Positions 24,421 through 33,529 of a stretch of 64,000 bases of DNA are shown one piece after another (positions within the stretch are counted from its first letter, which is position 1; each line of letters begins with the position of its first letter). Below the pieces are notes generated by a model. The model ran no database searches. It saw only the letters and a program-made list of their open reading frames with translations, and was not told where the DNA came from. The translations under genes and the position numbers were made by a program. Source of the DNA: Pseudomonas sp. PH1b (lineage in GTDB: Bacteria > Pseudomonadota > Gammaproteobacteria > Pseudomonadales > Pseudomonadaceae); the NCBI RefSeq assembly GCF_000633395.1, contig NZ_AYMU01000025.1, positions 1 to 64,000 of the forward strand, in the 5' to 3' direction.

Positions 24421-27400
24421 AGTTCACCGATCTGTTTGTCCGCCGTCCGGTGCTGGCCCTGGTGGTCAGCCTGTCGATCCTGCTGCTGGGCCTCAAGGCC
24501 TACAACCACTTGCCAGTGCGCCAGTACCCACTGCTGGAAAGCTCGGTGATCAGCGTCACCACCGACTACCCCGGTGCCCCGGCGGAACTAATGCAGGGCT
24601 TTGTCACCCAGCCGATCAACCAGGCCCTGGCCTCCGTGGAAGGCGTGGACTATGTCAGCTCGTCCTCGGTCCAGGGCCGCAGCCTGATCACCCTGCGCAT
24701 GGCGCTCAACCAGGACGCGTCGAAGACCCTGAGCGAGGTGATCGCCAAGGTCAACCAGGTCAAGTACCGCCTGCCCGAGCAGGCCTACGACCCGGTGATC
24801 GAACGCTCGGCGGGCGATGCCACGGCCGTGGCCTACGTCGGCTTTGCCAGCCGCACGCTGTCCGCCTCGGCACTGAGCGACTACCTGAGCCGGGTGGTGC
24901 AGCCGCTGTTCTCCAGCATCGAGGGCGTGGCCAAGGTCGAGACCTTCGGCGGCCAGCGCCTGGCCATGCGCCTGTGGCTCGACCCGCAACGCATGGCCGG
25001 CCACGGGGTCAGCGCCCTGCAGGTGGAACAGGCGATTCGCGCCAACAACTTCCAGGCCGCTCCCGGCCAGATCAAGGGTCAGTACGTGATCTCGTCGATC
25101 CAGGTCAACACCGACCTGGGCAGCCTGGACGAGTTTCGCGACATGGTGATCAGCAACCGTGGCGACCACCTCCTGCGCCTGCGGGACATCGCCCAGGTCG
25201 AACTGGGTTCGGCGGCCTATGAAACCAGCGCCTTGATGGACGGCAAGCCGGCGGTGCACCTGGGCCTGTACGCCACTCCCAAGGGCAATCCGCTGTTGAT
25301 CGTCGCCGACATCAAGCGGCTGCTGCCGGAGATCCAGAAGACCCTGCCACCGGATGTGGAAGTGGCCCTGGCCTTCGAGACCGCGCACTTCATCGAGGCC
25401 TCGATCATCGAGGTCATCGAGACCCTGATCGAGGCCATCCTGATCGTGGTGGTGATCATCTACCTGTGCCTGGGCTCGGTGCGCAGCGTGTTGATCCCGG
25501 TGGTGAGCATTCCCTTGTCGATGGTCGGCGCCCTGGCCCTGATGGAACTGTTCGGCTTCAGCATCAACCTGCTGACCCTGCTGGCCATGGTGCTGGCCAT
25601 CGGCCTGGTGGTGGACGACGCCATCGTGGTCATGGAAAACATCCACCGCCACCTCAAGGAAGGGCGCAGCCCACTGCAGGCGGCCCTGGTCGGCGCCCGG
25701 GAAATCGCCTCCCCGGTCATCGCCATGACCATCACCCTGGCCGCGGTCTACATGCCCATCGGCCTGATGAGCGGCCTGACCGGCGCCCTGTTCAAGGAGT
25801 TCGCCCTGACCCTGGCCGGCGCGGTGCTGATTTCCGGGGTGGTGGCCCTGACCCTGACCCCGGTGATGTGCGCCAAGCTGCTGTCGGCAGACTCCCAGGA
25901 AGGCCGCATGAGCCGCTGGGCCGAGCAGTTTTTCCACAACCTGTCGCGGCGCTACCAACGCGGCCTGACCCGCTCCTTGCGCTGGCGCGGCGCGGTGCTG
26001 GCGTTTGCCGCCCTGGTGCTGCTGAGCCTGCCATGGCTCTACGGCCACGCCAGCAAGGAACTGGCGCCCAACGAGGACCAGGGCAACCTGCTGCTGGCGA
26101 TCAAGTCGCCGCAACACGTCAACCTGGATTACGTCGAGCGTTACGCCTACCAGTTGGACGCGATACTTCAAGGCCTGCCGGAAACCGTCAGTACCTGGAT
26201 CATCAACGGCACCGACGGCGTCGCCGCCAGCTTCGCCGGGGTCAACTTCAGCGAGTGGTCCCAGCGCCAGCGCAGCGCCGCCAGCATCCAGAGCCAGCTG
26301 CAGCAGCAGGTCGATGCAGTGGAAGGCAACTCGATCTTCGTCTTTCAGTTGCCGCCCCTGCCCGCCTCCACCGGCGGCCTACCGGTGCAACTGGTGATCC
26401 GCAGCACCGAGGACTACCGCTCGCTGTACCAGTCCATGGAAGAGATCAAGAGCAAGGCCCGGGCCAGCGGCCTGTTCGCGGTGGTGGACAGCGACCTGGA
26501 GTTCAACAACCAGGTGACCGAGGTGCGCATCGATCGCAGCAAGGCCAACAGCCTGGGCATTCGCATGCAGGACATCGGCACCACCCTGGCGGTGCTGATC
26601 GGCGAGAACTACACCAACCGCTTTGCCCTGCAGGGACGCTCCTACGACGTGATCCCCCAGAGCACCGCCTCCCAGCGCCTGACGCCCCAGGCCCTCAACG
26701 ACTTCTACATCGACACCGACAGCGGCACCCAGGTGCCCCTGTCGACCGTGGTCAGCCTGCACGACAATATCCAGCCCAACAAACTCAAGCAGTTCAACCA
26801 GCAGAACGCCGCGACCTTCCAGGGCATTCCCGCCCCGGGGGTCAGCCTCGGTCAGACCGTGGCGTTCCTGCAGGAACAGAGCCGGGCCCTGCCCGCCAGC
26901 TTCAGCCATGACTGGCAGGCCGATTCGCGCCAGTTCATCCATGAAGGCAATGCCCTGCTGCTGACGTTCGTGTTCGCCCTCATCGTGATCTACATGGTGC
27001 TGGCCGCGCAGTACGAAAGCCTGAGCGATCCGCTGATCATCCTGATCACCGTGCCGCTGTCGATCTGCGGCGCCCTGATCCCCCTGGCGCTGGGCCTGGC
27101 GACCATCAACATCTATACCCAGATCGGCCTGGTGACCCTGATCGGCCTGATCAGCAAGCACGGGATCCTGATGGTGGAATTCGCCAACGAACTGCGGGCG
27201 GCCCATGGCGGCTCCGCGGCCCAGGCGATCGTCCGCGCCGCGCGGATCCGCCTGCGGCCGATCCTCATGACCACCGCCGCCATGGTGGTGGGGCTGGTAC
27301 CGCTGCTGTTCTCCTCCGGCGCCGGAGCCAGCAGCCGCTTCGGCCTGGGGCTGGTGATCGTCATCGGCATGCTGGTGGGCACCCTGTTCACCCTGTTCGT

Positions 27401-27479
27401 CCTGCCGTCGATCTACACCCTGCTGGCCCGCGCCCACCATGCGCAGCCGCAGCAGGAGGCCTTGCAACAGCCGGCCTGA
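24417..27479 (+). CDS. RND efflux pump permease (tox cluster)
   Basis: The 1020-residue HAE1/AcrB-like transporter begins FTDLFVRRPVLALVVSLSILLLG. It has the two large periplasmic loops, the proton-relay motif AIGLVVDDAIVVMENIHRHL in TM4 and the C-terminal half GLISKHGILMVEFANELR. It should export toxoflavin or related compounds. The start is GTG, overlapping the adaptor stop (GTGA). No outer-membrane channel gene follows; a terminator does, so a TolC/OprM-type partner must be encoded elsewhere. Confidence 0.9.
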   Translation: MKFTDLFVRRPVLALVVSLSILLLGLKAYNHLPVRQYPLLESSVISVTTDYPGAPAELMQGFVTQPINQALASVEGVDYVSSSSVQGRSLITLRMALNQDASKTLSEVIAKVNQVKYRLPEQAYDPVIERSAGDATAVAYVGFASRTLSASALSDYLSRVVQPLFSSIEGVAKVETFGGQRLAMRLWLDPQRMAGHGVSALQVEQAIRANNFQAAPGQIKGQYVISSIQVNTDLGSLDEFRDMVISNRGDHLLRLRDIAQVELGSAAYETSALMDGKPAVHLGLYATPKGNPLLIVADIKRLLPEIQKTLPPDVEVALAFETAHFIEASIIEVIETLIEAILIVVVIIYLCLGSVRSVLIPVVSIPLSMVGALALMELFGFSINLLTLLAMVLAIGLVVDDAIVVMENIHRHLKEGRSPLQAALVGAREIASPVIAMTITLAAVYMPIGLMSGLTGALFKEFALTLAGAVLISGVVALTLTPVMCAKLLSADSQEGRMSRWAEQFFHNLSRRYQRGLTRSLRWRGAVLAFAALVLLSLPWLYGHASKELAPNEDQGNLLLAIKSPQHVNLDYVERYAYQLDAILQGLPETVSTWIINGTDGVAASFAGVNFSEWSQRQRSAASIQSQLQQQVDAVEGNSIFVFQLPPLPASTGGLPVQLVIRSTEDYRSLYQSMEEIKSKARASGLFAVVDSDLEFNNQVTEVRIDRSKANSLGIRMQDIGTTLAVLIGENYTNRFALQGRSYDVIPQSTASQRLTPQALNDFYIDTDSGTQVPLSTVVSLHDNIQPNKLKQFNQQNAATFQGIPAPGVSLGQTVAFLQEQSRALPASFSHDWQADSRQFIHEGNALLLTFVFALIVIYMVLAAQYESLSDPLIILITVPLSICGALIPLALGLATINIYTQIGLVTLIGLISKHGILMVEFANELRAAHGGSAAQAIVRAARIRLRPILMTTAAMVVGLVPLLFSSGAGASSRFGLGLVIVIGMLVGTLFTLFVLPSIYTLLARAHHAQPQQEALQQPA

Positions 27480-27497
27480 GCCGGAACCTGGAAGCAC

Positions 27498-27523
27498 AAC
27501 GGGCGGCCCAAGGGCCGCCCGTT
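27498..27523. terminator. Stem-loop terminator between the RND gene and phoH2
   Basis: AACGGGCGGCCC-aa-GGGCCGCCCGTT is a perfect 12-bp inverted repeat located between convergent stop codons. It lacks a long T-tract. Confidence 0.75.
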
Positions 27524-27539
27524 GCGTTGCAGTGCCGGG

Positions 27540-28934
27540 TTACAGGTGGCTTTCGGCGTATTCCGCCAGGATCGAGCGCGGCACCCCTTGCAGGGTGATG
27601 TGCACGCCGTTGGGGAAGTCCTTGAAGCGTTCGGTGAGGTAGGTCAGCCCCGAGCTGGTGGCCGACAGGTAGGGAGTATCGATCTGTGCCAGGTTGCCCA
27701 GGCACACCACTTTGGAACCGGCGCCGGCACGGGTGATGATGGTCTTCATCTGGTGCGGGGTGAGGTTCTGGCATTCGTCGATCAGGATCAGGCTCTGCTG
27801 GAAGCTGCGGCCGCGGATGTAGTTCAGGGATTTGAACTGCAGCGGCACCTTGCTGAGGATGTAGTCGACGCTGCCATGGGTGTTCTCGTCATCCATGTGC
27901 AAGGCTTCGAGGTTGTCGGTGATGGCCCCCAGCCAGGGTTCCATTTTCTCCGCCTCGGTGCCCGGCAGGAAGCCGATCTCCTGGTCCAGCCCCTGCACGC
28001 TGCGGGTGGCGATGATGCGCCGGTAGCGCTTGCTGACCATGGTCTGTTCGATGGCCGCGGCCAGGGCCAGGATGGTCTTGCCCGAGCCTGCGGCACCGGA
28101 CAGGTTGACCAGGTGGATATCCGGGTCCAGCAGGGCGAACAGCGCCAGGCCCTGGTAGATGTCACGCGGTTTCAGGCCCCAGGCCTCCTGGTGCAACAGG
28201 GGCTCCTGATGCAGGTCGAGTATCAGCAGCACATCCGCGCGGATCTCCTTGATCCAGCCGACGAAGCCCTGTTCGTCGATGATGAATTCATTGATATGCA
28301 CTGCCGGCAGGTTGTCGATGAGTTGCACCTGGTGCCAGGTACGGCCGTGGTCCTGACGGGTTTCGACCTTGCTCACGCGGTCCCAGAACGAGCCGCTCAT
28401 GTTGTGGAAACCATTGGGCAGCAGGGACACGTCGTCCACCAGCTGGTCGGTGCTGTAGTCCTCGGCGGCGATCCCGCAGGCCCGCGCCTTGAGGCGCATG
28501 TTGATGTCTTTGGTCACCAGCACCACGGGCAGGTCCTTGTTGCGCGCGTGCAGGTCGATCAGCTGATTGATGATGATGTTGTCGTTGAGGTTGTCCGGCA
28601 ACAGGCTGTTGGGCTCGTTGCGCTTGCTCATGAGGATCGACAGCAAGCCCTTGGGCCCGCTCTTGCCACGCTGGATCGGCACGCCCAGTTCGACATCCTC
28701 GGGCGAGGCCTCGCCCAGGGTCTTGTCGATCAGGCGGATGGCCTGCCGGCATTCGGCAGCGACGCTGTGATGGCCGCTCTTGAGCTTGTCCAGTTCTTCA
28801 AGCACGGTCATCGGGATGGCGACGTGGTGTTCTTCGAAGTTCAGCAGGGCATTGGGATCGTGAATCAATACGTTGGTATCGAGTACATAAAGGATTGGCT
28901 GATTGGAAGAAGGGCTACGTCCGTGGTCATCCAT
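27540..28934 (-). CDS. PIN-PhoH fusion protein (PhoH2 family RNA helicase/ribonuclease)
   Basis: The 464-residue protein has an N-terminal PIN domain (YVLDTNVLIHDPNAL with D19; acidic VTKDINMRLKA near residue 140) and a C-terminal PhoH ATPase with Walker A GAAGSGKT around residue 280 and Walker B LILIDECQNL. PhoH2 proteins couple sequence-specific RNA cleavage with ATP-dependent unwinding. In P. aeruginosa a PhoH-like gene lies next to moaC as I recall, so here the tox cluster would separate them. Confidence 0.88.
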   Translation of the reverse strand: MDDHGRSPSSNQPILYVLDTNVLIHDPNALLNFEEHHVAIPMTVLEELDKLKSGHHSVAAECRQAIRLIDKTLGEASPEDVELGVPIQRGKSGPKGLLSILMSKRNEPNSLLPDNLNDNIIINQLIDLHARNKDLPVVLVTKDINMRLKARACGIAAEDYSTDQLVDDVSLLPNGFHNMSGSFWDRVSKVETRQDHGRTWHQVQLIDNLPAVHINEFIIDEQGFVGWIKEIRADVLLILDLHQEPLLHQEAWGLKPRDIYQGLALFALLDPDIHLVNLSGAAGSGKTILALAAAIEQTMVSKRYRRIIATRSVQGLDQEIGFLPGTEAEKMEPWLGAITDNLEALHMDDENTHGSVDYILSKVPLQFKSLNYIRGRSFQQSLILIDECQNLTPHQMKTIITRAGAGSKVVCLGNLAQIDTPYLSATSSGLTYLTERFKDFPNGVHITLQGVPRSILAEYAESHL

Positions 28935-29279
28935 ACTCGGTCACCTTATGTGGGAGCCAGTCGACGCAATACCATGGGGTATCGCGCCTCGAAAGGCCAC
29001 CGAACTCACCCGCGGGGTTCAGGTGACCTGCACACACAAGGAGTCTTGGGAGACGCCACCTGTGTTGCAGGTTTCGGCGGTCTGAGTTCGTAATACTCCA
29101 AAAACCGTGACAGGAAAAAGCACTTTGACGCTTTTTTGAAATTTATTTTTCAGAGTGACGAAATGCCCTTGGCGAGCTGCCATCACCCCGTTAAAGTCGG
29201 AAGTCCGCCTGCCTCGAAATCCCGCCGAAATCCGCCCCTTCTCCCCACCATCCTCCCTGTTTTCGGACGGTTTACCGTT
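28935..29279. other. Intergenic region upstream of phoH2
   Basis: About 345 bases between the divergent phoH2 start and the 3' end of the deacetylase gene. I see no convincing gene. An AT-rich patch with TTTTTTGAAATTTATTTTTC lies at about 29132-29151. Confidence 0.4.
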
Positions 29280-30404
29280 TCAGCGAAAAGCGTCCTGGCA
29301 TTCCTCCCAACCGATTCCGCTTTGCGCCGTCTGTGCCAGTAGCCAGGGCAAGGTGCTCTTGACCCCATCCTGCTTGGCATTGAAGGCAATCACCCCGCGC
29401 CGCCAGAGCAGCATCAAGGTCAACACCCGCTGCCCGCTGTCCTCGGCCTTGAGCTTGCCGGGGCCGTCCTGGGCGTCGATGTCCCACAAGGCCACCTGCA
29501 TGCCCTGGGCATTGAAGAAGTCCTGGGCGTCGGCCCGGCGCTGGCCAAAGGGCGGGCGGAACAAGGGCACATAGTTTTCCGGCAACTTGCTCTTCACCAG
29601 CTCGGCGCTGCGCTGGATCGAGTACTGCCAGTCCTGCCAGTGGCTGTGGGAGCGGAACTCCCAGCCTTGCACGCCCACGCATTGCCGGGAGTACAAGGCT
29701 TGCAGGCTGGCCACCGAAGCCTTGTCGAGGCGGTTCTGGATGTCGTTGCCCAGGACAAAGAACGTAGCGCTGAGATTGGCCTTGCGCAGGTAGCTGGTCA
29801 GCCAGGGGGTGTTGTCCGGCGCGAGGTTGGCGGCGCTGTCGAAGGTCAGCAGAAACAGCCGGTCGTTGAGCTCGTCGCCATTGCGTTCGTAGTCGCCGTA
29901 GCGCAGCACCTCGCTGCTGGTCTGGGGCGCGAGTGCGGCCTTGCGCAGCAGCTCGTCCAGGTACTGCTCATGGAAAGTCCGGCTCGGCTCGCCCCAGCGG
30001 GCGTAGTAGGAATCCTCCGCCAGGTGGAACTTGCCGGCCTGCTTGCGCAGTTGCTGCATGTTTTCCACCAGGTAGCAGAACGAGGCGTCCTGGTCGCAGC
30101 TCTGCTGGGCGAAGTTGTAGTTGTCCAGCAGGCGCTTCCAGAGCTGTACGCGCAGCTCGTTGATCGCCTCCATGTTGATCATGCGCAAGCCCAGGCGCTG
30201 CTTCAGGGAAGCCTCGTCCCAGGCTTCGCTGACCAGCAAGGCACGGGCAAAGGTGAGGATCTCGGCCCGCGAGGCAACGTCGAACAGGGTCGGATTGTCG
30301 AGCTTTTCCGGCCAGGTGCTGCGATCCAGGGTCGCCACGTCATTGGGCGCCGCCAGTACGCCGAAACTCAAAAGCCAGGCCGAGAACAAAAACGCGATAC
30401 GCAA
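29280..30404 (-). CDS. Secreted polysaccharide deacetylase family protein
   Basis: The 374-residue protein has a signal peptide (LRIAFLFSAWLLSFGVLA) and a helical N-terminal region of ~150 residues. A NodB-type deacetylase domain follows: RLFLLTFDSAANLAPDNTPW (the usual TFDDG is TFDSA here), ATFFVLGND, FRSHSHWQDW with the metal-binding H-x-H context, LFRPPFGQRRADAQDFF and VALWDIDAQDG. The second Asp of the first motif is altered, which may affect metal binding. The start is TTG at 30404 with GGAGG 8 bases upstream. The substrate is unknown. Confidence 0.8.
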   Translation of the reverse strand: MRIAFLFSAWLLSFGVLAAPNDVATLDRSTWPEKLDNPTLFDVASRAEILTFARALLVSEAWDEASLKQRLGLRMINMEAINELRVQLWKRLLDNYNFAQQSCDQDASFCYLVENMQQLRKQAGKFHLAEDSYYARWGEPSRTFHEQYLDELLRKAALAPQTSSEVLRYGDYERNGDELNDRLFLLTFDSAANLAPDNTPWLTSYLRKANLSATFFVLGNDIQNRLDKASVASLQALYSRQCVGVQGWEFRSHSHWQDWQYSIQRSAELVKSKLPENYVPLFRPPFGQRRADAQDFFNAQGMQVALWDIDAQDGPGKLKAEDSGQRVLTLMLLWRRGVIAFNAKQDGVKSTLPWLLAQTAQSGIGWEECQDAFR

Positions 30405-30470
30405 AAGGGATGCCTCCAGAACAAAACCCGCGCGGCACTATAGCCGATCTGTGCCAGGAATCAGGGCCCC

Positions 30471-30524
30471 TTCGCCGGCAAGCCGGCTCCTAGAGGGTCG
30501 TGTAGGAGCCGGCTTGCCGGCGAA
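30471..30524. repeat. REP pair (head-to-head)
   Basis: TTCGCCGGCAAGCCGGCTCCTA is followed 10 bases later by its inverted copy TAGGAGCCGGCTTGCCGGCGAA. The pair lies between the divergent deacetylase and yaaA genes, upstream of both. Confidence 0.9.
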
Positions 30525-30615
30525 CCGCGATCAGCGGTCATGACTATCGCCATCATAGGTGGAGTCCGAACGCCCCAACCCCTAGAATCCCCCGACGCTT
30601 AAAGGAGACGACCCC

Positions 30616-31395
30616 ATGCTGATGGTGATTTCACCCGCCAAGACCCTCGACTACGAAACACCGCCGGTCACCCAACGCTTCACCCAGCCGCAATACCTCG
30701 ACCACTCCCAGGAACTGATCCAGCAGCTGCGGGAACTGACCCCGGCGCAGATCAGCGAACTGATGCACGTATCCGACAAGATCGGCGGGCTCAACGCCGC
30801 GCGTTTCGGCAGCTGGACCCCGGCCTTCACCCCGGCCAATGCCAAGCAGGCGCTGCTGGCGTTCAAGGGCGACGTCTACACCGGGCTCAACGCCGAATCC
30901 CTCAGCGAAGCGGACTTCGACTACGCCCAGCAGCACCTGCGCATGCTCTCCGGCCTGTACGGCCTGCTGCGCCCCCTGGACCTGATGCAGCCCTATCGCC
31001 TGGAAATGGGCACCAAGCTGGCCAACGCCCGGGGCAAGGACCTGTACGCCTTCTGGGGCACCCGCATCAGCGAGTGGCTGAACGAGGCCCTGGCCGAGCA
31101 AGGCGACGACCTGCTGCTGAACCTGGCCTCCAACGAGTACTTCTCGGCGGTCAAGCGCACGGCCCTCAACGCGCGGATCATCAACACCGAGTTCAAGGAC
31201 CTGAAGAACGGCCAGTACAAGATCATCAGCTTCTATGCCAAGAAGGCCCGGGGCCTGATGAGCCGCTTCGTGATCCAGGAACGCATCAACGACCCCGCCC
31301 AGCTCAAGCAATTCGACGTCCAGGGCTACCGCTTCAGCGCGGAGCAGTCCAAAGCCGACAACCTGGTATTCCTGCGCGACCACGCACCGGAATAA
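30616..31395 (+). CDS. yaaA: Peroxide stress protein YaaA (DUF328)
   Basis: The 259-residue protein matches the YaaA family throughout: MLMVISPAKTLDYE, ISELMHVSDKIGGLNAARF, KGDVYTGLNAESL, LSGLYGLLRPLDLMQPYRLEMG and VISFYAKKARGLMSRF-like C-terminal region. In E. coli YaaA limits intracellular free iron during peroxide stress. It has a GGAG ribosome site. A hairpin follows at 31410-31434. Confidence 0.93.
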   Translation: MLMVISPAKTLDYETPPVTQRFTQPQYLDHSQELIQQLRELTPAQISELMHVSDKIGGLNAARFGSWTPAFTPANAKQALLAFKGDVYTGLNAESLSEADFDYAQQHLRMLSGLYGLLRPLDLMQPYRLEMGTKLANARGKDLYAFWGTRISEWLNEALAEQGDDLLLNLASNEYFSAVKRTALNARIINTEFKDLKNGQYKIISFYAKKARGLMSRFVIQERINDPAQLKQFDVQGYRFSAEQSKADNLVFLRDHAPE

Positions 31396-31409
31396 AGCGT
31401 TCCCCTGCC

Positions 31410-31434
31410 GCGCTCGTTTCCCTATAACGAGCGC
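31410..31434 (+). terminator. Stem-loop after yaaA
   Basis: GCGCTCGTT-tccctat-AACGAGCGC, 15 bases after the stop codon. It has no T-tract, so termination is likely but not certain. Confidence 0.55.
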
Positions 31435-31709
31435 GCCAGAATGTGATCACCCGCACATTCCCCGCCTTTAATAAGCCAATTTTCTGGCGCCATAGAACTT
31501 TCATCTATTTCTATAACTTTTCTTTCACTCGACAGCCGTGATTTTTTTCAGTAGTGGCACCACTTTTTTTATCCGGTAGTGGCATAAAAATATCCCCGCG
31601 CTTCAACTCCCCATGACTAAAGGCTCAAACCGTTAGTGCTATCAATTTGAGAGCAGTGCCATCTTTCTCAATATTTCAAGAAATTTCGAAAAACAGGATG
31701 AGCGGGCAG

Positions 31710-31736
31710 GAACTATGCCCTCAGACACTGCTCATA
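31710..31736 (+). promoter_or_regulatory. Candidate AlgU (sigma-22) promoter of algD
   Basis: GGAACTA followed 16 bases after the hexamer by TCATACCACC. This resembles the P. aeruginosa algD promoter (GGAACTT, 17 bases, TCCTATCACC). It would give a leader of about 460 nucleotides, in line with the long algD leader of P. aeruginosa. Confidence 0.6.
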
Positions 31737-32079
31737 CCACCGGTAACGATTCTCAACGAGTTTGTAGGAGATGACTTACACGGACTCATTAGAAACTAAC
31801 CAAGTTGCAACATTGGTTTGACCAATCAGTCACAAACTTGAACTAAAGGCTAAAAAACGGAGATAAGGCACTTCAACTATCCCCTAACGAGCCAAGGAAC
31901 AGCTGGCCTTCAAGGACCAGGGAAATCAACTGGAAAGCCCGCACCACGTGGCATCCAGCCATCCACCGGAACGCGGATGGTTTTTCTCCAGGGACCTGCA
32001 GCAGGAGCGTCGGCAACATTCAAGGGCAAGTCAAAACAACAAGGATCGGTTGCGCACAACTTGAGTGCATTTATTTAGT

Positions 32080-32140
32080 CACTCGGAACTTAGTCTGCCT
32101 GCACACGGCACTACAGCGTACTTCGCTGTACTTCCGAGTG
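32080..32140 (+). promoter_or_regulatory. Large stem-loop in the algD leader
   Basis: A 9-bp outer stem CACTCGGAA (32080-32088) / TTCCGAGTG (32132-32140) encloses an inner stem ACAGCG-tactt-CGCTGT (32113-32129). It lies about 70-130 bases upstream of the algD start. The repeats are exact; folding in RNA and function are inferred. Confidence 0.6.
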
Positions 32141-32207
32141 CGCAACAACAGCTGGCAAACATTAACTCCGGCCATCTAATGGCGTGAATAACACAGAGGT
32201 AAATGCG

Positions 32208-33524
32208 ATGCGCATCAGCATATTTGGTTTGGGTTACGTCGGTGCAGTCTGTGCCGGTTGCCTGTCTGCACGGGGCCATGAAGTGGTTGGCGTAGATATC
32301 TCCAAAGACAAGATCGACCTGATCAACGCCGGTAAATCACCGATCGTAGAACCGGGTCTGGGTGAACTTCTGGAACAAGGCATCCGGACCGCTCGTCTGC
32401 GCGGTACCACCAACTTCGCCGAAGCCATCCGCGATACCGACCTGTCGATGATCTGCGTCGGCACCCCGAGCAAGAAGAACGGCGACCTGGAACTGGACTA
32501 CATCGAATCGGTGTGCCGCGAGATCGGTTTCGTCCTGCGTGACAAAGCCACCCGCCACACCATCGTGGTGCGCAGCACGGTGCTGCCGGGCACGGTGAAG
32601 AACGTGGTGATCCCGATTCTCGAAGACTGCTCGGGCAAGAAGGCCGGGGTGGATTTCGGCGTCGCGGTGAACCCCGAGTTCCTGCGTGAAAGCACCGCGA
32701 TCAAGGACTACGACTTCCCGCCCATGACCGTGATCGGCCAGTTCGACCAGGCTTCCGGCGACGTGCTGCAAGCGCTGTACGAAGAGCTCGATGCGCCGAT
32801 CATCCGCAAGGACATCGAAGTGGCCGAGATGATCAAGTACACCTGCAACGTCTGGCACGCGACCAAGGTCACCTTCGCCAACGAGATCGGCAACATCGCC
32901 AAGGCGGTGGGTGTGGACGGCCGTGAAGTGATGGACGTGGTCTGCCAGGACAAGACCCTCAACCTGTCCCAGTACTACATGCGCCCCGGCTTCGCCTTCG
33001 GCGGCTCCTGCCTGCCCAAGGACGTGCGCGCCCTGACCTACCGCGCCGGCGCCCTGGATGTGCAAGCGCCACTGCTCAACTCGCTGATGCGCAGCAACGA
33101 ATCCCAGGTGCAGAACGCCTTCGACATCGTCTCCAGCCACGACAAGCGCAAGGTCGCCCTGCTGGGCCTGAGCTTCAAGGCCGGCACCGACGACCTGCGC
33201 GAGAGCCCGCTGGTGGAACTGGCGGAAATGCTCATCGGCAAGGGCTTCGACCTGAGCATCTACGACAGCAACGTCGAGTACGCCCGAGTCCACGGTGCCA
33301 ACAAGGACTACATCGAGTCGAAGATCCCCCACGTTTCGTCCCTGCTCAACTCGGACTTCGACGCGGTGATCGGCAACTCCGACGTGATCATCCTCGGCAA
33401 CCGTGACGAGAAGTTCCGCGCCCTGGCCGAAGACGTGCCCCACGGCAAGCAGGTCATCGATCTGGTGGGCTTCATGTCCAAGGCCACCTGCAGCAAAGGC
33501 CGTACCGAAGGCATCTGCTGGTAA
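32208..33524 (+). CDS. algD: GDP-mannose 6-dehydrogenase AlgD
   Basis: The 438-residue enzyme starts MRISIFGLGYVGAVCAGCL (Rossmann NAD site). It has the catalytic Cys in PGFAFGGSCLPKDVRALTYRA (near residue 268) and conserved NPEFLRESTAIKDY. It oxidises GDP-mannose to GDP-mannuronate in two steps, the committed step of alginate synthesis. The ATG at 32208 has a GAGG ribosome site; an upstream in-frame ATG-less extension is rejected. It is the first gene of the 12-gene operon. Confidence 0.97.
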   Translation: MRISIFGLGYVGAVCAGCLSARGHEVVGVDISKDKIDLINAGKSPIVEPGLGELLEQGIRTARLRGTTNFAEAIRDTDLSMICVGTPSKKNGDLELDYIESVCREIGFVLRDKATRHTIVVRSTVLPGTVKNVVIPILEDCSGKKAGVDFGVAVNPEFLRESTAIKDYDFPPMTVIGQFDQASGDVLQALYEELDAPIIRKDIEVAEMIKYTCNVWHATKVTFANEIGNIAKAVGVDGREVMDVVCQDKTLNLSQYYMRPGFAFGGSCLPKDVRALTYRAGALDVQAPLLNSLMRSNESQVQNAFDIVSSHDKRKVALLGLSFKAGTDDLRESPLVELAEMLIGKGFDLSIYDSNVEYARVHGANKDYIESKIPHVSSLLNSDFDAVIGNSDVIILGNRDEKFRALAEDVPHGKQVIDLVGFMSKATCSKGRTEGICW

Positions 33525-33529
33525 AGCAG

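Larger units (their letters stand above)
31435..32207 (+). other. Long AT-rich regulatory region and leader of the alginate operon
   Basis: About 770 bases with no gene, distinctly more AT-rich than the coding DNA around it. It precedes algD, whose upstream region in pseudomonads is a long control region with AlgU, AlgR, AlgB and AmrZ sites and a long untranslated leader. It contains the AlgU-like promoter at 31710-31736 and a large stem-loop at 32080-32140. A second GAACTT at 31495-31500 has no convincing -10. I did not find a clean AlgR consensus (CCGTTCGTC); AAACCGTTAGTG near 31626 is a partial match. Confidence 0.7.

Noticed and set aside
24588..26171. 527-codon frame antisense to the RND permease
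   Set aside because: Translated sequence is Gln/His/Gly-rich without fold signatures; the plus strand encodes a full-length, motif-complete RND pump.
32086..32107. GAACTT at 32086-32091 as the algD AlgU promoter
   Set aside because: It lacks a TCtgA-like -10 at 16-17 bases and its bases are part of the large stem-loop; the candidate at 31710 resembles the known algD promoter better.
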